A stretch of DNA of 21,880 bases from Rhizophagus sp. LPA8_4_AMF (taxonomy: Eukaryota; Glomeromycota; Glomeromycetes; Glomerales; Glomeraceae): contig JADRCO010001160.1 of the NCBI GenBank assembly GCA_021464525.1, positions 1 through 21,880 of the forward strand. Direction: 5' to 3'. Both the position numbers and the translations under genes were made by a program. Below, piece by piece: positions 11,875-21,749 of the stretch. Position 1 is the stretch's first letter; each line of letters starts with the position of its first letter. The notes under the pieces were generated by a model. The model was not told where the DNA came from. It searched no databases and saw only the letters and a program-made list of their open reading frames with translations.

Positions 11875-13949
11875 ATGGCAACTTCAGTATATGAAGTTGT
11901 GGTAGGTGTAGATTTTGGTACGTGTTCAAGCACGTTTGCGTACTCTCACAGATCGAATAGCTTATCAGAAATAGTTACAAATGATATATGGCCACAACAA
12001 GGACAACGTGGCGTATTTAAAACCAATACTATCTTATTTTATAATTCACAAACTTGGAATGTTGTTGGTTGGGGTTCAAGTGCAATAACGCGTCAAGAAA
12101 AAAAGAAAAAGAAAAAAACAGATAATATTGGTCTACCTACCGGTGAACCTCCTACGCTTTCAGTATCTTTGTTTAAATTATTCCTTGGAAATGCAAGAGA
12201 ACAAGATAAACCTATTTTACCTCAGGGCCTAAGTTATAGACAATGTGTAATTGATTATCTAGCAGAAATGACCAAAGTATGTAACTGTTGATTGATTTTC
12301 TTGAATTCCTTCCTTCACGAATGATTAAAATACTATATTTACTTATATTCAGCTAATTAAAACTACAATAGCAACAAGATGGCCAGGTGAATGCTTTATT
12401 ATATAGGTACACTTGCTTGTAATAATACGATAAGCTAACGTGTTTAATACTTTAAATTAGGAATACATTTTTATAAGAACGTTTTGATTGTTTTAACGGG
12501 TAATTTTATAATTCATTATTTAAAATTATCATTAAAAAAATTCTTCTGATTCCAAATTTGTAATTTATTGATCAGTTCCGGCAGATTTTTCGGAAAGAGC
12601 AAAGGCAATCATGCGTGATTGTGCATTTAAAGCCGGATTATTACAGTTTGCTGATTCTCCAAATTTGGAATTTACTACTGAACGTAAGTATTTTTTTTAA
12701 ATGAAAAAAAGGGTTTCTTAATTGCTATTACTAATTTATATATATAATTAGCCGAGGCTGCTGCTATACATTGCATTACCTCACTTAGACAATTAGGATT
12801 AAAATCAGGCGGTAAATATCACTTTTAAATAATTATGATTTAATTAATTAATTTATACTAACTACAAGATTGATTATTTATAATATTATAGCTAATTTTA
12901 TGATAGTGGATTGTGGAGGTGGAGCAGTCGATTTAACGATGAGAAAATTGACAAGCAATAATCAGATTAGTGAAATAACCGAGAGGACAGGAGATTATTG
13001 TGGAAGTACTTTTGTAAATAAAGAGTTCTTAAATTTTCTTTATCAAAAATATAATTTATATCAATCAATACAACAACTTTATTATAATCATAATGATCAA
13101 TTTCAATATTTAATAGAAGAATTTTGTAACAAAGTAAAATTACCATTTACAGGAGATCAATCAGATTTTCAAAATATTTGTATAGATTTAGAAGATACTT
13201 GTCCAGATTTGATGTATTATGTTAATGATGAAATTACAAGGCAGAGGATGGAACAAGAAGAATGGATAATTGAATTAGATTTCCTAAGTGTTATAAATAT
13301 GTTTGATCCAGTTATACAAAGAATTAATTGGTTAATCGGAAATCAATTAAATTCTTTTGGAAAAAAATGTTCTGCAATTTTTCTTGTTGGAGGTTTTAGT
13401 GAATCAATTTATCTAGTGAGACAAATTAAACAAACGTTTAGTAAATATGTTCCTATAATCGAAGTACCATCTCAGCCTATAACTGCTGTAGTTAGAGGTG
13501 CTGTACAATATGGCTTAAATATGAGAACCATACAAACGAGAGTCTTACGTTACACTTATGGCGTACAGGTTTTAAAGAAGTGGAAAAAAGGAGACGATCC
13601 TAGAAGAAAAACTCATAACGGGTTAAAATTTTGTTTTCATGAATTGGCAAAAAGAGGAACTGAAGTCAAAGTAAATCAAACTTTTGGTTATGTGGCTAAA
13701 CCTTCTAGTTTAAATCAGATTGATATGACTTTTAATATTTATGCTACAACAAGTTTTGATGCTAAATATTGTGATGATCCTAATACAAAGCATTTGGGTA
13801 CACTTAAAATAGATTTACCTGATATTCAGCTTGGAAGTAAGAGATTAGTAGAATTTTATCTTACCTTTGGCACAATGGAAATTAAAGCAACTGCAAAGAA
13901 TAAGAATTCTGGTTTGGTTTATCAAACAACGCTTAATTTAGACTTCTAA
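11875..13949 (+). CDS. HSPA12-like Hsp70 family ATPase
   Basis: Six exons, 11875-12276, 12353-12386, 12461-12499, 12576-12683, 12752-12811 and 12892-13949, splice in frame to 566 residues. The actin/Hsp70 ATPase fold is marked by phosphate motif 1 (GVDFGTCSST, 11-20), VPADF (159-163) and PEAAAIHC (195-202). Phosphate motif 2 (VDCGGGAVDLT, 220-230) and the adenosine motif (LVGGFSES, from 379) complete it. The CGST sequence after the second phosphate motif is typical of HSPA12-type members. The C-terminal 160 or so residues are a beta-rich tail, not the canonical peptide-binding domain with lid, and there is no EEVD end. Residues 76-81 are six lysines from an A-rich tract, probably in a surface loop. 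Large HSPA12-like families are known in Rhizophagus. The substrate is unknown. Confidence 0.92.
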
Positions 13950-14080
13950 TTTTTTATCCATTTTTTTTTAGACATTTTTAAATAGCACTATATTCATTTT
14001 AATATTTAAAGTAAAAAAGTAAAAATATATCACACTAGGAAAATACTTACCTCGTGACGAGAATATCTCAATTAAAAAGA
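13950..14080. other. Tight convergent 3' junction, Hsp70 / SNRNP48
   Basis: Only 131 bp separate the two stop codons, so the 3' UTRs probably overlap as antisense. The minus strand contains a perfect splice donor (GAG|GTAAGT, cut at 14051/14050) 31 nt past the SNRNP48 stop. A plausible acceptor (ATATAG) lies at 13988. Together they would define a 63-nt 3' UTR intron. Confidence 0.4.
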
Positions 14081-15206
14081 CTACCTATGCGACGTATTCG
14101 GTGGCAGCTCTTGTTGATCTTGTTGGCTTGCTTCGAATTGTGCCAACAATTTAAAATCTTCCATATAAGCCGCAATTATATCTCTATGTACCTAATAGTG
14201 TTGGATATCATTATAAGGGGTTCATTTACGGATTTAGCAAATACATTAAATAATATTTTACCTGTGTGGGTGTCCTTTGGGTGATTTTAATATTCTTGGC
14301 CCTATAAGATTTTCTTCTACGCTTATAATCGCGTTGTTCCGCTAATAATTCTTCACGCGTTTTTTGTCCTTGACTTTGTTCTATGAAAATTACAAAGTGT
14401 AAAAATATCATAAGCGAAAAAAATACACGTAAAAAACATTCCAAATAAGTACCTTTCATTTTTTGTATGGTTTCCCAAACTTGATCAAAGTTTTGATATA
14501 TATCCTTTTTTTGTTGCTGATGTTGTTCACGAATTTGATCACACATTCCAATTTCTTTTTCATATTTTTGCAATCTTTGATCGACTGTTAAAGATAGAGG
14601 CCCTTCCTTAATTTCTGATATCTGTTGTAACTCTTCTGTTAAGATTGGAAAAGACGCGTTAATAAATGATGATAAATAAATTAATGAAAGAAGTACAAAC
14701 AAACCTTTATTCAAGGATATAACGGATGGAGAATTTTGATAAAAAAAATTTGAACTTGGTAATTTCTTCCTCTAAATTATTTTAATGGATTCAATGGGAA
14801 ATTAATATTTTTGAACAAGCAACAAATAAATAACCAAAATATATATATATACACGAATCGCGTACCCTTCCAAGTTCATTATGTATGCCATGAAATTTCA
14901 ATTCACATTTTCGAAAATGTCGTCCAAAGGACTTAGAGGGAACTTTATGAGCTGGATTAAATGGACAATTTACTAAAGACTTGATTTCCTTTTGATTATA
15001 AAAATAATTAAATAAAAATAACGAATAAACAAAAATTCAGAAAGTCTTAAAATTTAAATTGCAACCTGCTGTTGAATTTTAACATTCTCTAAATCTAATG
15101 ATAGTTCATTTAGTAAATTTTCAAATTGTATATTATACTCCTTTAATTGTGTTTCATAAATTTCAATTTGGTTAAGTCGACTTTGTGAAGAATTCTCAAT
15201 AGACAT
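14081..15206 (-). CDS. SNRNP48: U11/U12 snRNP 48 kDa protein orthologue (minor spliceosome)
   Basis: Six exons, read 15206-15066, 14988-14866, 14771-14705, 14635-14453, 14380-14262 and 14191-14081, splice in frame to 247 residues. The first part is a helical N-terminus. Residues 55-75 form the U11-48K-type CHHC zinc finger (C55-x5-H61-x9-H71-x3-C75, with CPFNPAHKVP). In the family this finger binds the 5' splice site end of U12-type introns paired to U11. Next come NFFYQNSPSVISLNK, comparable to the vertebrate FFYENVKIPSITLNK region, and a coiled-coil stretch. A near-identical basic motif, RDYKRRRKSYRAKN (188-201), follows. The C-terminus is much shorter than the human RS-like tail. All five introns are GT-AG (69-94 nt). 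Met15206 was chosen because the upstream in-frame Met adds an unconserved hydrophobic leader. Confidence 0.9.
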
Positions 15207-15443
15207 TATTAAGTGAAAAAGTAGGTTGACTACGCGTAACAGTAACTTTTTCAATCCAATTTCACATGACCTTCAATGTCACAAGATTTCAAGATAAAAA
15301 ATTAATCATAAATAATAATTTTTCGTTTCTCTTGTCAATATTGTAACCATTTTTTTCGCTGCCCAATACACGTTTTTTGTATCTTTGTAGATATTATTAA
15401 TTTATTGTGATAAATCTTTTTTATTAGGAATAAATAAGGAAAT
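15207..15443. promoter_or_regulatory. Bidirectional promoter, SNRNP48 / MIX23
   Basis: Only 237 bp separate two divergent start codons, so a shared promoter is likely. The middle is T-rich. No specific factor site could be named. Confidence 0.5.
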
Positions 15444-16111
15444 ATGAATGAAGTTAATGCTGATACATGTTATAACCTATCTTATTTCAAAGGTAATTAA
15501 ATTCATTTAATTTAATTAAATCATTAATAAGAGTATTGTTAACAACCAATTATTCTTTTAGATCTTATGAAAGAATATAGAAAAATAGATGATAATATTA
15601 TGCTAAAATTGAACACGACTGATACGTATTCTAAAGAGGCTTGCGCGAATTTTTTCGTAGAATTAGCTGATGCTTATCAAAAGAGAGAATATGCTATAGA
15701 TAAATGTCTAAAAGTGTGTGATATTAGTTAAGCTACTATCTTTTATTATTATTAAGTTTAGAATTAGTTAACTAAATTAATAAAATTTAGTTTAGATTTT
15801 AGATGCTGAATTGGAAAAAAAACAAAAAGCATTGGAAGATGATCCATTTGATAAAGACTTAAAGAATCAAATGTTTGTTGATGAATCAAAGGTATTATAA
15901 ATCTTTCTCATGTGTTTTCATTTATATATATAATTTATATTATTAATGCATTTTTTTAAAAAAAAACTAATGTTAAAAGAGACGAATGATTAATAATGAA
16001 TTTACGGTAGAAGATATTGTGAGAGAAAGAAGTCTAACAGTATTTAAGAACAAATGTCGTATATTTCATATATCAAAAGAATTTGAAGAATTCATTAATA
16101 AGAGACGATAA
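15444..16111 (+). CDS. MIX23: MIX23 (CCDC58) mitochondrial intermembrane-space protein
   Basis: Four small exons, 15444-15492, 15562-15713, 15796-15891 and 15980-16111, splice in frame to 142 residues, the family's usual length (about 144 in human). Landmarks are YRKIDDNIMLKLNTT (22-36) and cysteines C9, C44, C65 and C125, with 20 residues between C44 and C65 as in human. A charged coiled coil (about 68-101) follows, then VEDIVRERSLTVFKNKCRIF, comparable to the human VVNDRSWKVFNERCRIHF. MIX23 is a cysteine-motif protein of the mitochondrial intermembrane space linked to import under stress. The exon 3 acceptor at 15795 was preferred over the one seven bases later, which breaks the frame. All introns are GT-AG. 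Confidence 0.92.
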
Positions 16112-16335
16112 AAATGAACTTTCTTTTTTAATGTAATAATTTATTAGCAAAAACACGGAATTGCTCTATATTCCCTTGAATTTTTTAAACGGGAAATTTC
16201 TTCTCGTAAACTCGATTAAAAAAAAAAAAAATTTTGTTTCCATAATTATGTGATTATCCTCATATTTTTTTAATGTTTTTTTTATTGTACAATTAATACT
16301 TTTAATGAGCAATTATGTATTGTTATGACCATCAT
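16112..16335. other. Convergent spacer MIX23 / PNUTS-like gene
   Basis: A 224-bp A/T-rich spacer with a 13-base A run near 16220 and T runs near 16266. It should contain both 3' ends. No gene is visible. Confidence 0.55.
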
Positions 16336-16550
16336 CTAATGATCAATGTGTAAAAATTTACAATCATCGCCCATATTACACTTTCCTCGGGTATAATACC
16401 AACATTCCGAACCTCTACCCCTGTTTGGCCTAATCACACCATCACCACCTCTATTTGGAGGTTGAAAGTTCTGTTGATTAGATGAAGGTTGAGGTTGATA
16501 CCGCTGAGGAACAACATTTGAAGTCTGATGATTATGTTGTTGCTGCTGCT

Positions 16551-16602
<52 letters not shown>

Positions 16603-19098
16603 TTGCTGATGTTGTTGATGTTGTTGATGTTGTTGGTGTTGTTGTTGCTGGATTTGCTGTTGCTGATGCTGCTGTTGCGGGTGATGTTGCTGGTAATGCA
16701 TCATATTTCCCTGATTGAAACCCCATTGTGCGAGCGGCATTGGTGGTGGTGCAACTTGAGGTTGTGGTGGTGGCACAGAGAAGGGTTGACCCGGCGGTAT
16801 CATCATCCCCCTTGGAGGCATGTTTTGTACCATCTTTGGGGGTTCCGGAGGGAAAATATTTAAATTTTTATTTTGCATTGTTTCCCATTTTGGATAAACT
16901 TGATAAAGTACTCGCAATACTTCTTCATTATAGCCATTAAAGTCTAATAAATCAATATCTTTATCAACTTCATGTTTAAAATTTTCTTTATTTTCTTCAA
17001 GAAATAATTCTTTGGGAGATAATGATTGATTATATTTATTTATTTGATAATTATGAGGAGGTTCTGCAGGAGTAAAGGGAACTTGATCTGATGTAATATA
17101 AATTGTTTCAAGTATCTGCCTTTCTCTTTCCTCTTGAATTCTCGCTTCCTCACTTTCAACAGATTTTCGTTTTTTTATTTTTGGTCTAGAAGATAAATCA
17201 ATTGTAAGTGGTATATGCCACTGAATAACTGGTGCTTTACGAACTCGTTTGAAGGCTGCACGACCTTCATTCCTGTCAAGATCTCGAGCATTTCCGTAGT
17301 GGTGTGGAGTATCGACCGTAGTCGGCTCTTCATCAGAATCTTCAGGATCTATTACTTCAAATAATTTTACTTTTTCAAGTAGACCATCAGGAGCAAATGT
17401 AACCCGTTTCCTTTTTTTAGAAGGAATAGATGATATTTCGGGCTCTTTATGTTTTTGAATAGATGAACTATCTTCAGAAGTTTCTGCTTGCAGATTATGT
17501 GTAACCTGTTTTTCAATTTTTTGCTTTGAAGTCGGTATTAATTTCGATGGATCTTTTTGAGGTGGCCTAGGAATTTGTCTTTTGGACGCAGACGCAGCTA
17601 AATTACTAAGCAATTGAGTAAAGATACTAGGTTTTTCGTTCTTTTCATTTTCATTCTGCGCATCAGCGGCTTTCTTCCTTTTTTGGTCGGCGGGTTTAGG
17701 TCTAACTAATTCTCTTCCGCTAGACGAAGTTTGGGTAGATTGAATTGTCGAAGGTTTGGCCAGATCCGATTTTGAATTAATTTTTTGATTGCTTTTTTCC
17801 ACTTTTTCTAACCTTTTCTTTTCTTCGAGGGCCTTTTGTTCTTTTAATTCTTTTTGTACTTTTTGTTCTTTTAATTGTTGTTCCTCCAATTGTTTCTTCT
17901 CTTCGACCCATTTATCAAGGAGTTTTCCAGCTAATTTGGCAACTCCATCAATAGTAGACTCTTTTACGTTTCTATTATAGATGACCGTTCCAAGACCACT
18001 AGAACGAGATAAAGTGTAATCGATAGGTAGCAGGCTTACAATTTCAAGTAGCTCTTTTAAATTATTATTTTCATCAGTTTTTGTCGCTTCCTCCTTAATC
18101 CAATTTCTCAGTATGTAACTAACGCGTTCGCGTACAAGCGATTTCAAAATTTCCGGATGATGAGTTTGTTTTATAATATGTAAAATAACGCCACGCGTAT
18201 TTGGTGAAGTGTCTTTAACCTTTTTAAGAAAATCTTTGACAACATCAGTAGAAATTAAACCTAAATCATGATTTAGGTATGTCATTATACTTGCAATAAG
18301 TTCTCTCGATTCATTGTTTTCAGAATTTTGATTAGAGTTTGTTTTTCGTGATTCATCAAGTTTTACACTAGCTATAATATTGTTGTCATAATTAATAGTA
18401 CCTGGAAAATGATTAATACTTGTATTGTTATTAGCGAAATTGTTACTCATATTATTATTTATACTTGTACTATTACTAGAGAAATTATTACTTGTAATTG
18501 TACTATTTGAGTTACTACTAGCGAAATTATTACTATTAACTATATTATTATTACCGTTACTCATATATTCTGGAGATATAAAATTATTATAATATTGTAG
18601 TTCAGTTGGTATTGAGCCAGGAAGTAAATTGGCAGAAGTATTGTACATATTTTCTTGAGTTTGTTGAGGTGGATCTGATATATACACGTAAACTTCATGA
18701 TCTGGAATTGAGGACATTACTGGTCCTCCATCAAAAGGAGAAAAATATGGTGAAGTAGTTTCAGTACTATGTTCGATATTACTTTCGGCGGCAACGTTAA
18801 TAAAAGGAGCTGTTGTAGTTGTGGTAGGTGTGGTAGTTGTGGCAGTTGTGGTAGGTAAATTAGTGGCTCCTTGTTCTCTTTGTAATTTCATTTCTTTCTT
18901 TCTTCTTCGTTGAAACCATTCGTTCACCTGGGATTCGGTAGCACCTATAGCAGCTGCAGCTTTAACTTTTTGTGATTTATCAGGATATTTCGCCTGTTGA
19001 TATATACCCTCCAGCAACGCTAAGTGCTCTTCCGTAAAATGAAATCGTGGTCTTGGTTGTCGTTGTTGAGATACCTGCGCTACTCTTTGATCATCCAT
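16336..19098 (-). CDS. PNUTS (PPP1R10)-like PP1 regulator with N-terminal homeodomain and C-terminal CCCH finger
   Basis: An intronless frame of 920 residues. Residues 16-72 form a homeodomain-like helix-turn-helix ending in WFQRRRKKE (61-69). Thr-rich (80-97) and Asn/Ser-rich (180-262) linkers follow. A TFIIS N-terminal/LW domain lies at about 266-400, with LPIDYTLSRSSGLG and LLDKWVEEKK. A Lys/Glu/Gln coiled coil follows (400-440), then the PP1-docking motif KKRKRVTFAPDG (RVTF 565-568). Pro-rich and Gln-rich segments include 24 straight Gln. The end is a CCCH finger (C899-x7-C907-x5-C913-x3-H917). TFIIS-N, RVxF and C-terminal CCCH in this order are the PNUTS signature. PNUTS brings PP1 to RNA polymerase II and Spt5 for transcription termination in the nucleus. 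The homeodomain is an addition, and it has Arg where Asn51 is expected. Confidence 0.88.
16537..16680 (-). repeat. Poly-glutamine microsatellite within the PNUTS-like gene
   Basis: 16537-16608 encodes 24 uninterrupted Gln from mixed CAG and CAA codons. 16609-16644 is a 9-nt repeat encoding His-Gln-Gln, and the rest is Gln/His-rich. Opposite-strand open frames of Leu, Ala or Val across it are shadows of the repeat. Confidence 0.9.
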
Positions 19099-19627
19099 TA
19101 TACTTTTTTTTTCTTTTACGAGAGACGAAACTAATTTTTATTACTTTTTGATCAAAAAATTCAAATTACCAGTTTATTTATCATATGATTGAAAAATTGC
19201 ACGTGTATATTAGCGTTGATCGTTAACCTTGAATTCCGTGGAATTTTTGGATTTAATATCGGGATATATGCCTTCTAAATACAATTACGCAATACAATTG
19301 AAAGCAAAAATTACCTTCTTGACCTATTTCTCTTGTATCACTTATATGTAATACAAAATATGCTAGTCAAAAGATAGTAAAACTAGAAGAAAGTCAATAA
19401 AGTAATTTTTGTACTTATGAAAGGGATCAAAAATTAGATCAATATAGACAATATAGACTAAAAATAAACTCGTTATCATATTATCATATCTGATATCACC
19501 AATGTATTAATTATTAATTTCACTTTAGTGTTAATGAAAACGCGCGGAAACTTTATCTTCACCCGATGCTATAATTGCGTTTTACATTTTTTCCTTTTTC
19601 TCTCGTCTGTATGATAAATTTAAAATA
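19099..19627. promoter_or_regulatory. Divergent promoter region, PNUTS-like / CBS protein
   Basis: A 529-bp spacer lies between two divergent starts. It includes a CACGTG E-box palindrome near 19200 and the perfect inverted repeat AATTCCGTGGAATT at 19232-19245. A small GC patch (AACGCGCGG) lies at about 19540, near the CBS gene. These are candidate factor sites only. Confidence 0.45.
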
Positions 19628-20725
19628 ATGTATTCTACACCACAACATATTAGTTTTTTAAAAGGACAAACCATAGACTCTGTTATTAAGGAAAAACAGA
19701 ATATTTCACAACTTATTGAAATTCCTATTACCGCTACTATTGAAGAAGCTTTTGATGTTTTATTGGCGGAAAATATTTTAAGTGTCCCTGTTTATAGACT
19801 TTGGAGAGGTCACAAGCAACCTATTGCTATTGTTAATGTAGTCGATTTAGTTGCTTTTGTTTGTTTACAGGTACGATAAAGGTCAAATAAATATTATAAA
19901 TTTTTGAAAAAAAAGTAAAAGATTAATTTTTTTTTTTTCGCTGTTAATAAGCCAATTTTCAATAATGGAAATAGTTGCGAATCATCAAATTTTAATAGTA
20001 AATCAATTTTTTTACAAAATTCCATTGGTGAATTAATCGGTTTATCAGCTGAAAGTACACATCTTACAATATGTCATCCAGATGATTTATTAATTGATAC
20101 ATTGGAATTATTTACTCGAAAACAAGTTCATAGAGTTTTAGTAACTGAACGAAAACCAGTTGAAGATCAAGATGGAGAAGAAGTTATTAACGAAGATGAA
20201 GTTAAACCTTGTTTTATATCACAAACTGATATTGTAAGATTTTTATTCCAACATAATCATCAATTAGGTAAAATTTTAGATACTTCTGCATCTGAAGTAT
20301 CTAATAGAACGATTCGTTTAATTGGAAGAAATAATTTATTGGGACAACCCTCTTCTATTACAATTCATGATCAAGCTTTAACAGCTTTTAAAAAAATTCA
20401 TCAAGATGGAGTTAGTGCTGTTGCCGTTGTTGGAGATGATGGAACATTAGTTGGAGAAGTTAGCGCTGCAGACTTAAGAGGGTTGAATAGAGAAAGGTTA
20501 TCTGATTTAACAAAACCTGTAATTATGTTTTTAAAGAGTTCCAAAGGTGATTTAACCAAACCTTTAACTTGTCATGGTAAATTTACTCTCAGTCAAGTTA
20601 TGGCAGGAATTATCCGCAACAAAGCTCATAGAGTTTGGGTTGTTGATGAAGATGATGTCCCTATTGGTGTTATTACTCTTAGTGATATTCTTTCGATGTT
20701 TTTACCTGACGTTAATGGTCAATAA
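19628..20725 (+). CDS. Four-CBS-domain protein, AMPK-gamma (Snf4) / Sds23-like
   Basis: Two exons, 19628-19870 and 19952-20725, with an 81-nt GT-AG intron, give 338 residues. Four CBS repeats can be seen. The first is at about 30-80, ending VNVVDLVAFV. The second is at about 110-178, with VHRVLVTE and ISQTDIVRFL. The third is at about 215-258, with GVSAVAVVGDDG and VSAADL. The fourth is at about 285-332, with AHRVWVVDEDD and ITLSDIL. The Ser/Thr-x-x-Asp nucleotide-contact pattern is kept in repeats 2-4, while repeat 1 has Asn at that place. The fourth repeat resembles Snf4 (HRFFVVDD, LTLSDIL). An acidic insert lies at about 150-165. It may be the energy-sensing gamma subunit of SNF1/AMPK or an Sds23-type or PV42-type CBS regulator. 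The sequence alone does not decide. The length fits Snf4 (322). Confidence 0.85.
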
Positions 20726-21749
20726 TAATAATATTATTGCTTAATATTTAATTTCATTCATTATCTTCATTTCTTTCATTTCTTATATGATTCTTATGAT
20801 TTTCTTACAATTCTCACATTAAACCCGTACATGTATATAGTCGAACAATAGTTTTATTATTTTATTTATATTATTTTTAGGGATAAGGGAAAAATATTTG
20901 TACCAAGTATAAACATTATATATAAAATTCAACTTTTATTTTCCCGCTTGAAAAAAGGTATTTGTACAACTTTAAAAAGGGTGGGTACCCTAGTCAAAAT
21001 GAGGCAAGCAAGCACACGCTTTTTAGAAATTTTATAAACGTCTGATCATATGATCGTAGAAATAACCATTACATGGAAAGTCAGAAATCGTTACACAAAA
21101 ATAATCAAACACGAATGAATATATTATGTTCAGCCTTATACATTACCTCTATCTGACCCTTTGGAACAATATAATTAATGTTTTATCAAAATTGGGTCAC
21201 TATAGCTTTCTAAGGATTCAAGCTTTATTATATGAATTTTGAGTTTAAAAGTAAATTTTTGGTTCAGTATCTTACTTTTCTGCAAAAAATTGCCCTCTTG
21301 ATATAAGGAAATAGTTTCTTTCGGGTAAAGGTTCATCAAGTATTAAAATCTTTTCTGCAAATTTTGAGAGAATAATTAATTTTAAATTAAATTTAATTAT
21401 GAATTACTCTTGTTTAACATTATAAACAAAATCTTTTGTAGATAAGTTTTTGGAAAGATCATTGATTTTTTAAGGTTTGACAAATCAATGTAATAAATCC
21501 TACAGTAAATATTGGCAGTTGATATTTTTTCTTCTAGCTGCTCTCATCTCGTCTAAAACCTTTGTAAAGTTGCTGATTCAAGAACTAGAAACGCGTCGAA
21601 TGTGTGATTCATCATGTGACAATAAGCAAGAGTGGCTCTGCTGGTCTATATATAATAGATAGATTCCATTTCGTAGTAGACCTATCTGCTTTTTTATATA
21701 CGCTTTTCCTGTTTACAAATAAGAATATTGTCTTAATAATTCACTATTA
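20726..21749. other. Intergenic region right of the CBS gene
   Basis: About 1 kb without a supported gene. It holds the CBS gene's 3' UTR (T-rich with several AAT runs), the GGGTACCC palindrome near 20983, and the perfect palindrome GATCATATGATC at 21044-21055. A 61-codon open frame at 21477-21662 has no recognisable features. Composition becomes less AT-biased between about 20940 and 21180. Confidence 0.5.

Noticed and set aside
14713..14720. ATATCCTT on the minus strand inside SNRNP48, the consensus U12 AT-AC donor, with TCTTAAC 12 nt before an AC downstream
   Set aside because: These bases encode the conserved ISLNK segment of the protein. A standard G|GTTTGT donor and AACAG acceptor a few bases later give an in-frame join that matches the family, so this is a coincidence.
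15206..15254. An upstream in-frame Met that would give SNRNP48 a 16-residue hydrophobic leader
   Set aside because: A nuclear snRNP protein would not be expected to carry a signal-like leader, and the downstream Met gives a helical N-terminus like the family's.
15803..15891. Alternative exon 3 acceptor for MIX23 at TTTTAG|ATGCTG
   Set aside because: With the GTGTGTG donor it shifts the frame and hits a stop. The acceptor seven bases earlier restores the conserved frame.
16482..16940. Plus-strand frames of poly-Val/Ala and poly-Leu, and a minus-strand Ala/Thr frame
   Set aside because: They are other-frame readings of the CAG/CAA repeat and the Pro-rich part of the PNUTS-like gene.
21477..21662. 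61-codon open frame with one hydrophobic stretch and several cysteines
   Set aside because: Short, no recognisable domain, no splice partner found and no promoter context. It is within chance expectation for a 1-kb gap.
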